A DNA stretch of 64,000 nucleotides from Armigeres subalbatus (Eukaryota; Arthropoda; Insecta; Diptera; Culicidae): NCBI RefSeq assembly GCF_024139115.2, contig NC_085140.1:157568452-157632451 (forward strand). The letters run 5' to 3'. Positions 1 through 14,531 of the stretch are shown one piece after another; positions within the stretch are counted from its first letter, which is position 1, and the number at the start of each line of letters is the position of its first letter. The translations under genes and the position numbers were made by a program. Below the pieces are notes generated by a model. It was not told where the DNA came from and did not search any database. It worked only from the letters and a program-made list of their open reading frames with translations.

Positions 1-2126
1 TTTTCACAAATATTCCACTTTGCGTATGCTGCAAAATTCTTCCATTCCTGTCAATGTTATACAGCAATTCTGAAACTCTTCGAAACACCTGATATTTTTC
101 TTTTCCTGAAGTTTTTTATACTGGACATGTAGTACAAGAAGTAGTACTGAAACTAATAAAACAACTTCTCAGATGAAAGTGCCAAGAGATATAAAATAAG
201 CAATGTTCATTACTCAAATTTGAAGAGAAAATAGTGAATAGGGCAAGAGCATTGCTGAAGATGTTGGCATAGCTGATGGTAGTATTGGAATGTATTGTAG
301 AGGGGAGAAGTCTTGTCTCCAAACGGAATCCAAAAATGTCTACAAATAAGTCTGATGGCACAATAGCAATCAAAATATTCAAAGTATGTGTAATCGTACC
401 ACGATACGTTTATGACCTGGAACACGATATAAACCATTACTATACAGATATGAAAACTCACTCACTCACACGAACCACACCGATTTAAAATCCCTATCCA
501 TCAGCGAACACATGATTGCAAAATGAATGCTACTCAACCCAACAACAAACCAACAAACAATTCATATCTACTGAGTGCCCCCAGCAGGAATAAGTGAAAC
601 CACAGATAGTGCGAAAAGAAATCGAGAGACCCAATGATTCGTTTTGCAGCCTGATTTTTTTCTGCCGAATCCTCATTCACCACTCGATTCCATTCGTTCA
701 CGAACCGAATGTAAACAAATACTCGGCTATGCATCATTTGCTATCTTTGGGAAAGATTCGGTGATGAATTTTGTCTGTTTGTTTTTGGCATGATTCGTCA
801 CTAACTGAAGCCGAACGGCAGACAATCGAAATTGAAAATTTTAGAAGGGCTCGTGTACAGTTGCCTAATTTGCGATTGTGCGTAGAGGTGAGTGAAAGCT
901 TAGCGCTAAATGAACCGATTTTTCCCATACCTTTTACTATACAGTGTTTCTTGAAAATTCTTGCGTTTTGTGGAGAAGAATATTTGAGTCTGCACCATCA
1001 ATTCAATTTTCACTATAACCATGGGGAATAAATGAGAGAAAGAGAGACGATAAATGGAAAATCCTCGAAGAAAAGTTGATTGTCAGCATATGAAGATGTT
1101 CAAAAGGCTGCAAGTATACGTGTTTTTGAATTAAATTCGACGCATGGATTTTTTTTTATGAGTGGAAGGGGGATGTGAGGTGCATACAAGGCTTTTACTC
1201 TTATGCCGTCCTATCCCTCGTGAATGATACATAATGACGATGATGACAGATTGATTGTAACGGTGTCATTATACTTCTTCGTCAAAACGTCAGCACAGTC
1301 AAGCTTCAAAAGTGCATCAGCATCCACTCAGTCAGTGCAGATCTTTCTAGTAGAACAGACGCTTGGTAGTCCACTGCCTTACCATGTTGAGTGATTCCTC
1401 AGCATAGCTCAATATTTACAAATACATTCCACTAAAAAGAGCTTAAAATATTTTTGACGTAGAACTTTACGATTGCAAAAAATCGAAAAACGTCACGAAA
1501 ATATGATTTTCAATTTTCCTGGACCATTCAATCAAGAAAGAATCAACGCTCCATTGTACACTGTCGTCGTTTTTCACGCGGTTTTTTACACGAATAGCTT
1601 GTATTGCGATTTTTTTCACTAACATTTCAGGATTTACGCGGTTCATTTAGACATATTTTGGAATCTACGCGGTTTTTTACGTTGTTTTAATTAACGCGGC
1701 CCATAACCTCCACGTAAAAACCGACTCCAGTGTATTATAATATATTTATGTATTCCAATATTTACAGTTGAAAACTTGTTAACAGTTTAGCAATCGGTTT
1801 CGGTGAATCAGTCAATCTCGTAAGTGCATCACAAGCTTCTTCTTCCATTGCACTACATTACAATTGGAACTTGGCCTGCTTTTCAACTTAGTAATCTTCT
1901 TTTAGTCCTTCAGTTGTTATTTGAAAGCTTTTCATGCCCTCCATTGCATTAGTATGTATCTTGTGTGGGAAAGTCAATGGATACACTATGCCCAGGGTGT
2001 TGAGAATGTTTCCCACCCGAAAACATCCCAGATCTGATCAAGAATCTATCTCGTTATCTCTGGATTCTGCGCCTTTGTTCGCAAGGCTAACTCGAGACCT
2101 CAAGCCAACATAGACGTCAAATTAAT
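1..2126. other. gene-free AT-rich DNA
   Basis: No convincing coding region; the open frames are short, overlap on both strands and match no family I recognise. Two repeat fragments are visible: a conserved word ATTCCACTAAAAAGAGCTT near 1425-1445, shared with the hairpin family at 38.3, 45.1 and 45.8 kb, and a stretch around 1570-1735 with repeated ACGCGGTTTTT words that looks like an eroded transposable element. Confidence 0.5.
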
Positions 2127-2410
2127 TGGAAATGCTAATATCATCTTCCAACTTGGACGTACATGTTCATGATAGCGTTAGAGGCGAAAGTATAGAATTG
2201 ATAGTTCCGTTAGAATACGGGAGCTTGGCATGAAGGAATGTTTTATGTGCGATTTGAAATATTGCCCTCCGCTCGCTTTCAAATCGACTTCTATAAAAAC
2301 ATTCTTCATGCCCTGCCGTATTCTAACGGAACTATCAATTCTATACTTTCGCCTCTAACGCTATCATGAACATGTACGTCCAAGTTTGGAAGATGATATT
2401 AGCATTTCCA
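2127..2410. mobile_element. palindromic MITE, about 284 bp
   Basis: Two near-identical arms of about 130 bp face each other (about 2127-2258 and 2276-2410) around a short spacer. The outer word TGGAAATGCTAATATCATCT on the left returns as its reverse complement on the right. The core phrase GAGGCGAAAGTATAGAA also occurs near 43500, so the family is repeated in the window. It encodes nothing. The design fits a foldback-type MITE; I could not identify a target duplication with confidence. Confidence 0.75.
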
Positions 2411-3344
2411 TATCATTGTAAATCGTTCAACTTCACGTAGAAGTAACACACACGAAATCATTAATTTAGTCAAATTAATGCAACTTACAGGGCTTTTAGC
2501 TGGTACAGTTCAATTCTGCTAACTTACAAGCAGCTTCTCGCTTACATCTATTGATACCAGTAGAGGGCCTCGGAATCTTCTCCACTGCTGCAGTGGTTGC
2601 GTTCTGGTAAACTTTCTTCGGCTGGTGTTTGCTGATTCCTAGGTGTCGGCCGAAGCAAACGCAAAGTCCGACGCAAATCACGTGAAGGAATAATAATTAT
2701 ATTATTTCTGTAATGAGCCACCGGTGGTTTACACTGAGCATCATTATCGGTCCCGAGCATTAATCATTTGATCATTTTAGTTTCATCACTCGTTTCCGTA
2801 TCGGTCACTATTTTCGGCTCTCAATTTGGTAGCTGTATTCCGTACCGGTGACGTTTGACAGTTGACAGTTTATCAAATAGCAGCGCTCTTACCGCGCTAC
2901 CAAATTTGGTAACCTGTCACTCGCGCTACTGTTATAGCAGCGCGTTTAGTAGCGACCGGTAAAGTGTCAAGTAATGATACTGCGCTGCCAAACGACTAAT
3001 ACTCGCGCCCGGTAATCTTGCTCTTAGTGGCGGGTGCTTAGTCTCTGTTCCAGATTGCGTCGGTGATGGTTGCAGCGGTACACTATCAGCCAGGGTTGTG
3101 CTAAATCATTATCATACGATAATTATTGAATTTATCATTTGATAACTTCTCAGGTGTGAAAATTTGGTAATTTTCTCTGGCGATAACTTGTCAAACCCTG
3201 CAATCAATTGATAATAAACACAAAATAATCAATTGAATGTAAACCTAACTAATACCAATTTAATGTTGTAAAAACTCATATGTGAATATGTACGTTATGT
3301 GGAGGATATTGATTTGGAAAATGTATTGGAGGTAACCACTTTCC
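2411..3344. other. gene-free DNA with possible short MITEs
   Basis: No gene seen. The part from 2840 to 3010 is richer in GC and repeats GCGCTAC-type words. The part from about 3092 to 3201 begins CCAGGGTT and ends AACCCTGC, a short inverted end pair that could mark an AT-rich MITE. Both are weak calls. Confidence 0.35.
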
Positions 3345-3416
3345 CTTCGAAGGGACTCGAACCCACGACCCTACAGTACGCTAGACTGGTGCTTTAACCA
3401 ACTAAGCTACTAAGGA
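3345..3416 (-). repeat. tRNA-like module (AGC anticodon loop), minus strand
   Basis: Read on the minus strand, this folds into a tRNA-like shape: six of seven acceptor pairs (TCCTTAG with CGAAGGG), a perfect GCTT/AAGC D stem, a TAGCTTAGTTGG A box, a GGTTCGAGTCC B box and a seven-base anticodon loop CTAGCGT that would present AGC. The variable region is one or two bases long and the T stem has a mismatch. The same module recurs at 9690 and 57766 inside longer repeats, so this is a repeat-borne tRNA relic, not a host tRNA gene. Confidence 0.6.
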
Positions 3417-4984
3417 GTTTTCACAACATTGTAAATTAATGTCCAAGTCGGGTGGTATCCCCGGAAATAGGCAATTAACTTTAATTTAACCAATTTAATG
3501 CCAACTATAAAGTTCAATCGGATTTTTAGCATGGTGTTTTGGTGTTATGCAGGAAAATAAGTTCAAAAGTAGCATTTACCAACGAATTTTTTAAATTTTT
3601 TAATCGATTGGCGTTTTCTGGACTTCGAACGAGATTAATGCTATGATGCAGCTCTTCAACGACGAGCTACAGTGACCTCCGTAAACACCTCCGTGGACAA
3701 CCAAACGTGTTCTATAACTGAAGCATATCAAGCGCTCTACAATCCGGAGATATCGACTTAATCGCTCGCCTTGCTCTTAAAGTCGCTTCTCGCTTGCCAG
3801 CAACAAATACATGCGCTACCCGCACATGCCCGGAAACGTTTCGGGTCCTTCGTCCGGTCAAAACAGACGGAATATGGGTTGCCTTCTTTAATGCATCTGC
3901 GTGCATGCTCTGCTAAAACGGCTTCCAGAAAATGCGAATCGTTTGCTGAACATTTTATGAGTGCTTTTTCCAACATCTGGTAGCAGTTCAAGAACACACT
4001 GTTTTTAGTCAAAAGCGAATTACTATCAAAGGACCTCAAGCTTTCTATTCTTCTGCTTATATAGTTCGATTCCATGTTCTTAACTTTTGAACGCAATGGT
4101 CGATCGTTATACAATTCAATGATCAACAAGGCTTTTTCCCTGTCGAATGCAACTTGTTGCGAGAAAATCGGTTAAGAATTACTATATGAAAAAGTGGCTA
4201 ATGTTTTTCTGTTTTCGTGTGCACATACACACACACTCATTTCGGTGCTAGAATGAAAAACTAACATCAGAACAGTAGTGAAAAGACTACATATTGCTAA
4301 ATAAGCTTCGGCAAGTGTATTAATAGTGTATTCTCTGCGTCGCGTAATAATTAAAATAATTTGAAGGATATGACATCAAAATTCTCCGAAGGCAGGTTTA
4401 TCTATCCCTACAAGGTATGTCGAGCTATGCAATGCTATACGATAACATGAGAACTGATGGTCTCTGCAACAGCATCATTTATGGGCAAGAATGGTCATGT
4501 GAAGTAAAATAGATTGTACCCTTTTGGTATAAATTTATTATATTGAAACCCATTCATCTTCATTGCAAAACATATCGTGAGTAAATCTTTACAAAAACTC
4601 GGTAATTTGTCTGTTAATTTGATCTTACAGTTTTTTTAGGAGAAATACAGAATCAATTTAAAATTGTGGTATGTAATCAATGTATAAAAACAATTCGTGT
4701 TTAGTACGGAACTCAAAAAACTACACAGTATAAAAATGTTACAGCTCATATGTTGAAACAAAAAATTAGCCTAATTCGATTAGACCAGGACTGCCCAACG
4801 TACGGCACGTAGGCCGGATGCGAATTAATCCTGACAATTTTTCACAGTTTCCGTCTCTTCTACAAAATTGTTAAACCAGTAAAAATACATGTTTTTGTTG
4901 AATATTGCAACTTCCTATCTCTTATAAAACCATTGTTGTATGTGACATGGAGCAAAAACTAGTAGTTTGTGCAACTAAATGCAA
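3417..4984. other. gene-free DNA with an unrecognised open frame
   Basis: A 123-residue open frame lies on the minus strand (4129-3758) with a fairly protein-like composition, but I do not recognise it. Its 5' part overlaps a phrase (CAACAAGTTGCATTCGACAG) that recurs near 19530 and 53730 in non-coding repeats. That argues for a transposon remnant. Near 4788-4830 the phrase TGCCCAACGTACGGCACGTA resembles the ends of hAT-type elements known in insects. Otherwise nothing is supported. Confidence 0.35.
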
Positions 4985-4991
4985 AAAGATG

Positions 4992-5071
4992 ATTTTTTCA
5001 GCACGAGTTGTACGTTTATCCAACGAGGCTTGCCGAGTTGGATAAATACTACGAGTGCTGAAAAAATCGAG
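4992..5071. repeat. short inverted repeat
   Basis: GATTTTTTCAGCACGAGT on the left pairs with ACTCGTGCTGAAAAAATCG written in reverse on the right, and TTTATCCAAC pairs with GTTGGATAAA inside it. The flanks also carry related GTTGCAACGAGTTGCAC words. It is probably the core of a small MITE. Confidence 0.6.
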
Positions 5072-5521
5072 TTTTGCAACGAGTTGCACACGCTATTTTT
5101 TGCAATGACGAAAAATGGGCTTTGATATGATAAATCTGTACCAAAATGGGACAATTTTATTTACTTCACATGATCAATCTTGCCAAAAGATCATGCTGCT
5201 GCAGGAAACAAACATATTCCATGTTATTATGCCTCATTGTATGCTCGACAGACCATAAAGCGATAGATAAACCCGCCTTTGGAAAATTTGATGTCATGGC
5301 CATCAAATTATTTCATTTGTTGTATGACACGGAGAATACACTATTCGAACACTCAGCCAAGCTAATTGAGCTAAACATGGTCATGTAACTACTGTACTAA
5401 TGCTGGTTTTTCATTTTAGCACCCAAATGAGTGCTTTAATGGATTTTATGCAACCCATTTGAGTTCCATAATGATCATTAAAGCACCTATTTCTTTCCTG
5501 TTCGGGTGTGCCACAGCGACC

Positions 5522-5760
5522 AATTCTCGGGTACTTATTCAAAAGGACGTATGTGATTTTGTAAACAAAGATTCAAACGTCGATTTGTCCAATCTGATGG
5601 CACTCCCACGCAAACCAACACCACCAACAGGTAGCCGAAGGCTTCCCCTTCCTGTCTGTGGTGATGACTTGCATGGGAGTGTTATCAAATTGGACAAATC
5701 GATGTTTGAATCTTTGTTTACAAAATCACATACGTCCTTTTGAATAAGTACCTGAGAATT
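5522..5760. mobile_element. palindromic MITE, 239 bp
   Basis: The left arm starts AATTCTCGGGTACTTATTCA and the right arm ends with its near-perfect reverse complement; arms are about 92 bp and diverge only at a few bases. The middle is a GC-richer spacer of about 50 bp. Open frames cross it on both strands but only because the arms are inverted copies. The element class is not assignable without a clear target duplication. Confidence 0.75.
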
Positions 5761-7937
5761 ATTAGATCTATTGTAGCGTTACCCGTATCCTTAGTGTTTA
5801 AGTGCATGTCAAATTACTCCACAGTGCTATTGAGAAGCAATGCAGTATCGGTTTCGATACAGTTGTTGTTTTGTTTTCTCCAGACCACCATGGCAAGGTC
5901 CCGCTATTTAGACCCTTCATAGAGAGCAATCCCATTGAAGGCGCGCCCCTTATCAATAGGAAATCAATTCTTTCTTGAGAAAACAGAACAGTAATACTGT
6001 TTTTGGCCATGCATCGGAACCCTAGCTACATTCTTGGCTTGCTTCTAGAATATCACCAGTGAAACTCTTAAAACCCTGGATTTAGCTCTGTCTACAAGAC
6101 CATTTCAAGTAAGAGAATTTGTTCAGTAATAAGAACTTCCGTGTGTTCCTCTCACTACCATTTTTCACCAGTTCATGAAGAGTTAGTACGTATTTAAACC
6201 CCTAACTCGATTTTTCCAGCAGTCAGAAGACCTTGAAGACCTGACGCTCGTCATTAAGCCAATCGCGAGGGATCCTCAACTACTAATTATAAATGATGTT
6301 GACGGAAATGGAAGCAGAATACGAAGATTTGATGTATTATTGCGAAGTTCGTTGACAAAGCCGTGGTACCAGGCTTGAATGATTTTATTCTCTTCGAATC
6401 GAAATCGCACTATTTTTACATGATACCAATGCCAATACAAAAAGGAGGAATACCGTCTTCGACCGAAGTCGTACAGACTGAATACTTAACACTTAGCATG
6501 AGACAACGGACAGGACACACATAACACCCAGTGCGCCAGTGGAGAATTTTTCGATAATGAACGACGCTTACCCATTATAATCGAACACACACTCCGTAGC
6601 ACATGAGTCTAGACGATTGACGTCGCTAACCGCACAGCCAACGAAACCAATGCCCGAGCTGAATGATCCCGAATAGACGAGTGACTTAGCTTTTCTGGTA
6701 GATACTACCAAACATCTCAATGGCTTGAACATCAACCTGAACGGCATGGAATAACACGTCGAACTTTTATTATCCAACATTAAAGCTTTTGGAACGAAAT
6801 TAGCACATTTGGTTGCTGAAAACTGGTAAACATCATCTTTTCTCTCATCTTTTTAAAAACTATAAATCTGTTCAATATGCAAGAAACTCAAGCCCTTCAC
6901 AATAATTTAAAGCCTATTAATTGATTTTATAGAATACAGTAACGAAATATCCACTTTCTCAACACCGTGATGTGATGTAATAACTTGGAATCCGCAGTAA
7001 AAACTTGGAATCCGAATCCGAATTTTGGTTACAGATTGTGAAACCCATATGCGTCGATTATTGGAGAATAGGCAATAATTTTATGTTTCTCATTATATTT
7101 CTGACCAAAAGACCTGTCGCATAAAAAATTTAAATTTTGAACACAATTCAATCGTGTTTAGTTTTTTCTCTGAAGAATTTTTTGGCTGTTCTGAAAAATT
7201 AATATATAAAAAATACTTGCCACTTTCCTCACTTTTCAAAATTACAAGTTGTCCTTGCTATGGAGCTTGCGTTCAATTTTATGTACAAGAAAAAGTAGGA
7301 TGTAAAATTAGAGGATCTGGAACACAAAAATAAGGGTTCAAATATTTCGGTAGCGTGTTATTTCTGGAAAGTTTATATGAGTTCTTCAAATCTTTGAAGT
7401 TTCATCACTGTTGCTTGAGAAATCGAGTCCTATTATAAGGGTAGTGCCCCAGTAGACATCCTCTCTAATGTACAAAACATCACGAGCACCATCACAACAT
7501 CTAACTTTCGTTCTTAACGCTCAGCCAAGCGCTAAAAATGTTTCCTTTTAACTTTTCAACAGGCCAAAATAAAGAACTTCCTTGGCCAAAGGTCAATGAA
7601 GCGTGAAAATATAAAATTTATGTTCCCCATCGTGCCTCTCCATTAAACTTTGGCTTCCCGCCGAAGCACACTGCCGACTGTGTAGCGCTGTATTGACATA
7701 GCTTCAGCCAGTCACCTCCCAGCAATGCCCGAAGCCTGGCCATAACACCATCCCATCGAAGAAGGAGCTTTTCGCGCGTCTTAGGGCTTCCTAGAAGAAT
7801 CGTAGGGGAGAACAGCCCAAAATACACCCCTTAAGCTTTTTCGATGTTTTAAAAGTCCCGCCCGTGATTATAAATAAATAATATTGAATTGTAATGGTAA
7901 CATTCGTTCGGAAATGTCCTACAAAAGATTATATGAA
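5761..7937. other. gene-free DNA
   Basis: No gene, RNA or clear element seen. Open frames here are short and lack recognisable domains or plausible splice context. The interval could be intronic or intergenic low-copy DNA. Confidence 0.4.
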
Positions 7938-8090
7938 TGAATTCTGGACCAACATTTGAAAAGTGCGTAACTGCCAAAATTTATTCCTTCTGATTCTTCG
8001 TCTACATATATAGCAATATATGTGGACAAAGAATCAGAAGGAATAAATTTTGGCTGTTACGTCCTTTTCAGATGATGGTCTAGAATTTAT
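7938..8090. mobile_element. palindromic MITE, about 150 bp
   Basis: The inner arms are perfect over about 28 bp (AATTTATTCCTTCTGATTCT and its complement) around TATATAGCAATATA. Imperfect pairing continues outward through the CCAACATTTGAAAAG region to give arms of about 70 bp. Non-coding hairpin element. Confidence 0.7.
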
Positions 8091-9529
8091 CAGTGAGGCT
8101 AGTTGGTGCGTTTTACGCTATTCTCCCTTACTCTTATTTCCCACTGTAGAATGTGGCGTGGGCTACGACTACGCCACGATGATGCTTCGCATGTCCGGTT
8201 AGGTAGGGCTCTGCAGAAATTTTGTATTTTGTATTTTTTTTTTCGCACTCTCTTGAGAAAATCAACAAAGCTCGTACCAGAACCGAAAGGCAACGTTGGA
8301 GGAGGTTATAAAAATGTTAGTTTTATTGCACAGCGCTTGCCATAAATCTTCAGGCACTGTTTTCATTTTCTGGTGCAACACCCGCAGGAAAGCCTCCGCG
8401 CCGGGTCTGTGGCAGAGTAAAATGTGTGAAACCCTGCGTAGCACCAGGGAAAATAAATTATTCGGTGGAAATTCGCTGGAAAATCATGCTGGCTGCCAGC
8501 TCGGGACGAGGCATGTTGTACTAGTCCTTGGTTTTAGCACCTGTGAGTTCCTGGAAGGCGCAACAATTGGCAGAATGAATTCCATAAGCTTTTTTCGCAC
8601 CTTAGTATTTAAATCGTTTTTTGAATATCTTTGTTTTGTTGTTGCCTTGGTTGAATAGATGGTACTATTGTACAAACAAATTGTATTTCTCGCACAATAC
8701 GTAAAAAAGTTGAGTATCCATACGCGTTCAATAGTGTCTTTATGTCCCATTGTTCCATATTGATAATGGTTTCAATAGCCTTGGTCAACTTTTCCGATAT
8801 TCAGGAATGAAAAATCTGCTTCACTTTGCGCTTAAATAGAGACGCACGAACGAAAACTAAGGCAGATAAAGGCCTTAAGCTGGATCTTGCAGATAAATAT
8901 CCTTTGCTAAGTGCCCCTTGGTGAGCCGGGCTGCAAGCTTTGCTTTTAGTGGAAACATTTTCCGGCAGACAGGAAGCCAGCCCGGCGGAATCACCCAATG
9001 CCATAAAAAGAAAATCTTCCTTCTGTCGGATGATTGTACGTACAACCGCCACTCAGTACACAGTGGTCGGACAAATCGCGGCAATAAATAAACGAACCAA
9101 AACAGAAAAGGACCGGACGGTGCATAAAATATGAGCATTTTAGGAAGCGGCTTCAGGAGGAAATAAATCCTTCATCTGTTTTTGCTGCTGCCTGATGGTG
9201 CTGGATAAGCCAATTGGTTTCCTGCTTATGTTGGTGTTCTTTGGGATGATGCTTCGGAAAGCTTACTCTAACGGAAAAAAATATTGGGATTAGTAATGTC
9301 AACTGTACCAATTTGTGTATCTCTATTGTATGGAATTTTCAAATTGAATGTACGTGCATCAAACAACTGATACCTTTATTGTCTCAAGTACGTAAAATTG
9401 TTAAAAATGAATTCACTTTCAACGAACATGCTTCTTGGAGAAGAGGCTACGCAGAAGAAGTGAGTTTAGACCTTCATGCAAAATAGGCATCTTATTTGAA
9501 GTGGTCATACTAAGCTAATCGACTAGTGT
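8091..9529. other. low-copy-looking DNA without a gene
   Basis: Composition is less AT-rich than the surroundings and I see no repeat ends. Several overlapping open frames up to 120 codons occur on both strands, with none showing a known domain or a protein-like bias on one strand. It may be intron or regulatory DNA. Confidence 0.35.
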
Positions 9530-9753
9530 GCAGTTGCCGATGAAGCAAGTGTGTAGGAGTCAGACAAAACTAAATACTCATATGAGATAGTTCTGAAGAT
9601 GTATTGCGAGAGTTCTGAACCGTAACACTTCGTGCCCGGTGCTGGGAATTTGTTTTCATCAATCGCTAAGCTGTGGAGGACGACGGAGGTCCTTCGTAGC
9701 TTAATAGGGAAAGCACCTGTCGAGCGTACTGGTTTCGTGGGATCAAACCCCAG
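9530..9753 (+). repeat. repeat with tRNA-like 3' module
   Basis: This matches 57585-57830 closely, from GATGAAGCAAGTG onward to GGATCAAACCCC. The last 64 bases (from 9690) read as a tRNA-like module with TCCTTCG acceptor, GCTT/AAGC D stem and an AGC-type loop CGAGCGT. The acceptor 3' half is missing because at about 9753 the sequence switches to the 5' part of LINE family 1 on the minus strand. The tRNA-like part is therefore at the 3' end of this repeat, unlike a standard SINE. Confidence 0.6.
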
Positions 9754-9960
9754 CGCTACAAAGTTGCGGGGATATAATTCATCGTAGACTATCGTGTCGC
9801 AACCTGCGAAGCCTAGCGACTTGCAGTTCCATGTTCCAAGCTTTCAATCGTGATCCTTCATTCGTCGCCCAGGTCGTTGCCGACTGTATAGAGTCGTATT
9901 ATCTTCTATGTCGTTCGTAAGGATTGTTTTAAAAGCGACTTATTGGGCCTGCGCAAACCT
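9754..9960 (-). mobile_element. LINE family 1, 5' fragment (copy D)
   Basis: The stretch aligns by eye with 63830-64000, the start of the endonuclease region of copy B on the minus strand; shared words include GTTGCGGGGATATAATTCAT (one base different) and ACTTGCAGTTC. It carries the extreme 5' part only. The 5' region may run on to about 10125, but there is no second copy in the window to confirm it. Confidence 0.6.
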
Positions 9961-11293
<1,333 letters not shown>

Positions 11294-11556
11294 GTGGGTA
11301 GCTTCCTTGTGAAGTGAAGTGAAAATAATAAGAAAGCACTATCTTGGCGTTTGCAGAATCAACGAATATTAACTAGAACCTTATGATTCAACAAATCACA
11401 ACAAAAACAGCTCAACGTGCATCCTAATTCCGTCCGCTTGATTGATCCCAAAGAATCATTCATTATCACTGTCACCAGCCACCGGAACTGCTTCATTGCA
11501 ATTTGTTTGTGTTGGCCCGTCACCGTCGTCGCGTCGCTGAAGCCGAGATTTATTGT

Positions 11557-11830
11557 TTTAAGGTGGTTATACAACAAAGCCACAAATCGGCCATCTTGGA
11601 AACCACGTGCTTTTTCTTGTGATTTTTCAAGAGCACGAATTGAGAGAATCACTACGCCCATGGGGATGAATCATCCGTAGATCGTTTGTTTACTTGTGCT
11701 AAACAATCGACTTTAATTTCAGCATTGTAAGAACATTATTACGTTAGATTTGAACTTTGGTAATAGGAGTAGAAAACCGTGTGGTGAATTTGAAATTCAC
11801 CACATGGATTGATTGTATAATCACCTTAAA
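11557..11830. mobile_element. MITE with TTTAAGGTG ends, 274 bp
   Basis: The left end TTTAAGGTGGTTATACAA is matched on the right by TTGTATAATCACCTTAAA, giving an 18-bp terminal inverted repeat with one mismatch. A perfect short palindrome centred near 11792 (GGTGAATTT / AAATTCACC) sits inside the right half. The element is non-coding. No target duplication is certain. Confidence 0.75.
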
Positions 11831-14389
11831 GCGTAACTTTATCCACCATTAATCTTAATCTCCTCAATGGTGCAAGGGACTTGTTCAGTTTGTTCTTCTT
11901 GGAAGACAAAGAAATAGCGAAAACGTTTACCGCTCTGGCAACTTCTCTTTGCTTTCTCACCAGGATTGGACATTCGCCTCTCGTAACTATGGGACCTGCC
12001 CAACTTTTGACTAATACAAACAAATGATTAATTAATTGTGGGCTATTTTTCTTACCGTAGGCATTTGAAATACGTATTTGGGTAAGAATGGTGATTTATT
12101 TTGAATAACGTTTTCAAGAGTTACCTGTGTCAGCGCCCGTGATGTTCCTTACCAAAAATTTTATACCGATAATCCGGATGATAATTGTTTGCAATACAAA
12201 TTAGAAACAATAATAACCAAGGATATATTAATTATTGAAGAGATCCACTTGGGTAGGTTGCTTCCAACCATTCAATCCTAATAGCTTTCTAACTCTTTCT
12301 TAATCGGGGTGCCATGTCAATGTGAAGTAAAAAGATGTAATGAAATGCTAGAAAAGCAAATACTTCGTTACGTAAACCATTACCAGCACGTCCGAGCAAT
12401 GAACCAAATCGAGGTATTTCCGAAACACGTACAATCGACACTCGATGGAAGATAAAACACTGAAATACTTCCTTAATTAGTATTTGACCCACCCAAAAAA
12501 ACAAACTCAGAAAAAAAGAGAAAGAGAACCAAACTAATTCCCCAAACTCTAGCAGCAGAAACGCAATTCAACCTACGATGAGGGAAGCTGGAGTAAGATA
12601 GGCCATAGGTATGACTGTTATGACAATATTATGAAATTGTATTCGGGCATGTGAAAAATTCAAACAAACAAATACCGCCTAATGTGATGTATATTTGATC
12701 ATTCGAATTTATGACTGAATACTTTGGTTAGATGAAAGAAAAACCGGTATTGCTTTTTTACCCCAACAGCCCCTGCTATTAGAAGCCTTACACTCGACCA
12801 ACCCTAGAGATTTTGGTGCCGCATAAACCCCGGCTGACTGGCTGTGAGCCCAAAGATAAAACGTTACTAATCCTGCTTTAATTTGAGCGTTTCCTTATTT
12901 AGAATGCTGTTTCCAAGTCGGTCTTCGTTTGCAAAGAGCCTCATCCGCTCGCCATGTTCCCACGTAGGAAGCAAGAAAATGAACCGAGCCATAGGAGCTT
13001 TTGTTTTAAAACTCCGGCTGGAATGGCAGCATCTAAATCTCAATTTCCTTCCCAACGTACAAGCGCCATGGGAGTTTTGGAGCAGAGAAGATTCCTCAAT
13101 ATCGTTATGAACACATGTATCCCGCCTCGCCGTGCACATCGACTCATTCCACCCCGGAGTTTCGGGACGGCAACTATGTTGGACTATTTTCCACGCTCTT
13201 TTTTGTATAATCCTTGTATTGAGACACAAATTCCGCTCCGAGATTGGCACTGGCAGGTCGCATCCAGTATCAGTATCAGGGGCACTCAGGCACGAGAGAT
13301 ACTGTCAATGAATGAATGGATGGTGCAGTGTGTCTTCCGGTACGGTCGAGATTGACCTAAAACCATTCATAATTTGGCACACGTTCTTTCGTTATCGTTT
13401 TGTGAATGGCGTACAACGCTGTGTAGTGGATGGGTTCGTATCGGGGTCCATCCTGGAGAAAAGTTCTATCAACTCTGCTGAAAAGATCTGCTAATTACCC
13501 ATTCAATCTTGAATTTGGAGAAGCAGGGCATTTACATAATGCTACAATATTTAAAAAAGAAGATGAAGGCTCAATTCTATCTGTTTGATAAGAAAATTAT
13601 TTTGAGCTTTTAGTGGAATGTCTTCACTTGCTATTAGACGAGTTCTTACTATGATTATTCATAGTTTTGAGTTGTCCTGCTTTTGAAGGAAATTGAGTAA
13701 AACTTCCGTGGGATAGAAAGAGAGAGCAATACAATTTTACTCAGTCACTGAGTAGGTGAAAGTTAGCGTGAGTGTCTCCATTTGATGCGCATTGGGAACT
13801 GGCGATTCTGTTATCGATGGTAATTTCCTGCCGTCGCCAAGCTATTGTGTTTTGAACTTTTGATGAAAATTCGTCTTGGCTCAACCTGCATTTGAATGGA
13901 ATGGAAAAGCATCGATTTATTTTCGACAATGCGCCTTTCCAATTAATACAAACAACAAAACCAAAATTTTGAGGGGAAATTTTTGTTTTTTTACATTTTT
14001 TTCCTTAAAATAATAAATACAGCACCTTTGTGCGAAGTGGACACAAAGCAAATAACAGTATTCTGGATTGATTCAGGACTTGTGGAAACATATTGACTTC
14101 AAAAATCGAGTTAGTTTACAGTTCGGATTTGGGATTTGGGCCCTCAGGCATTTTCAAAGGGACGGGATTGAGGGGTTTAGGCACGGAAGAACTCCTTCTT
14201 GAAGCTTGATTTAGTGCTATTCCTCTCACATCGGTTGCATCAAAAAACGTTGAAATGTTTCCCCAAAACACTGCGTCGAGTTGTTAGATAATAAAGATAA
14301 TAATGTCGTAGATGCAGTCAAGAGTGTTACAAAAAATCCAAAAGGTCCTCGAACATTTCGGAAGTACACGAACAAGTGACGATCTTCGC
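11831..14389. other. gene-free DNA with a GC-richer island
   Basis: No gene recognised. The island from about 12860 to 13330 is less AT-rich and has open frames of 127 and 133 codons on opposite strands, neither with a known domain. Near 13605-13655 the GAGCTTTTAGTGGAATGT word of the 38.3-kb hairpin family recurs, followed by TTAGACGAGTT. Confidence 0.4.
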
Positions 14390-14531
14390 AGGTTGAGTTA
14401 ATGTGTTAAGTGATCACAGCGATGAATAAAGGATCGCGATTGGAAGCTTGGAACACGAAACTGCAAGTCGCTAGGTTTCGCAGGTTGCGACAGGATGACC
14501 TACTTAATTACATCCCCGCAACTTCGACGTC

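Noticed and set aside
3345..3416. A functional tRNA-Ala gene (AGC)
   Set aside because: The acceptor and T stems have mismatches, the variable loop is too long, and the module recurs within larger repeats.
3758..4129. 123-codon minus-strand frame as a gene
   Set aside because: No family recognised and its start overlaps a phrase found in non-coding repeats elsewhere in the window; kept only as a note.
12867..13355. Opposing frames of 127 and 133 codons as a gene
   Set aside because: Neither strand shows a domain, a codon bias or splice context; a chance result of GC-richer DNA.
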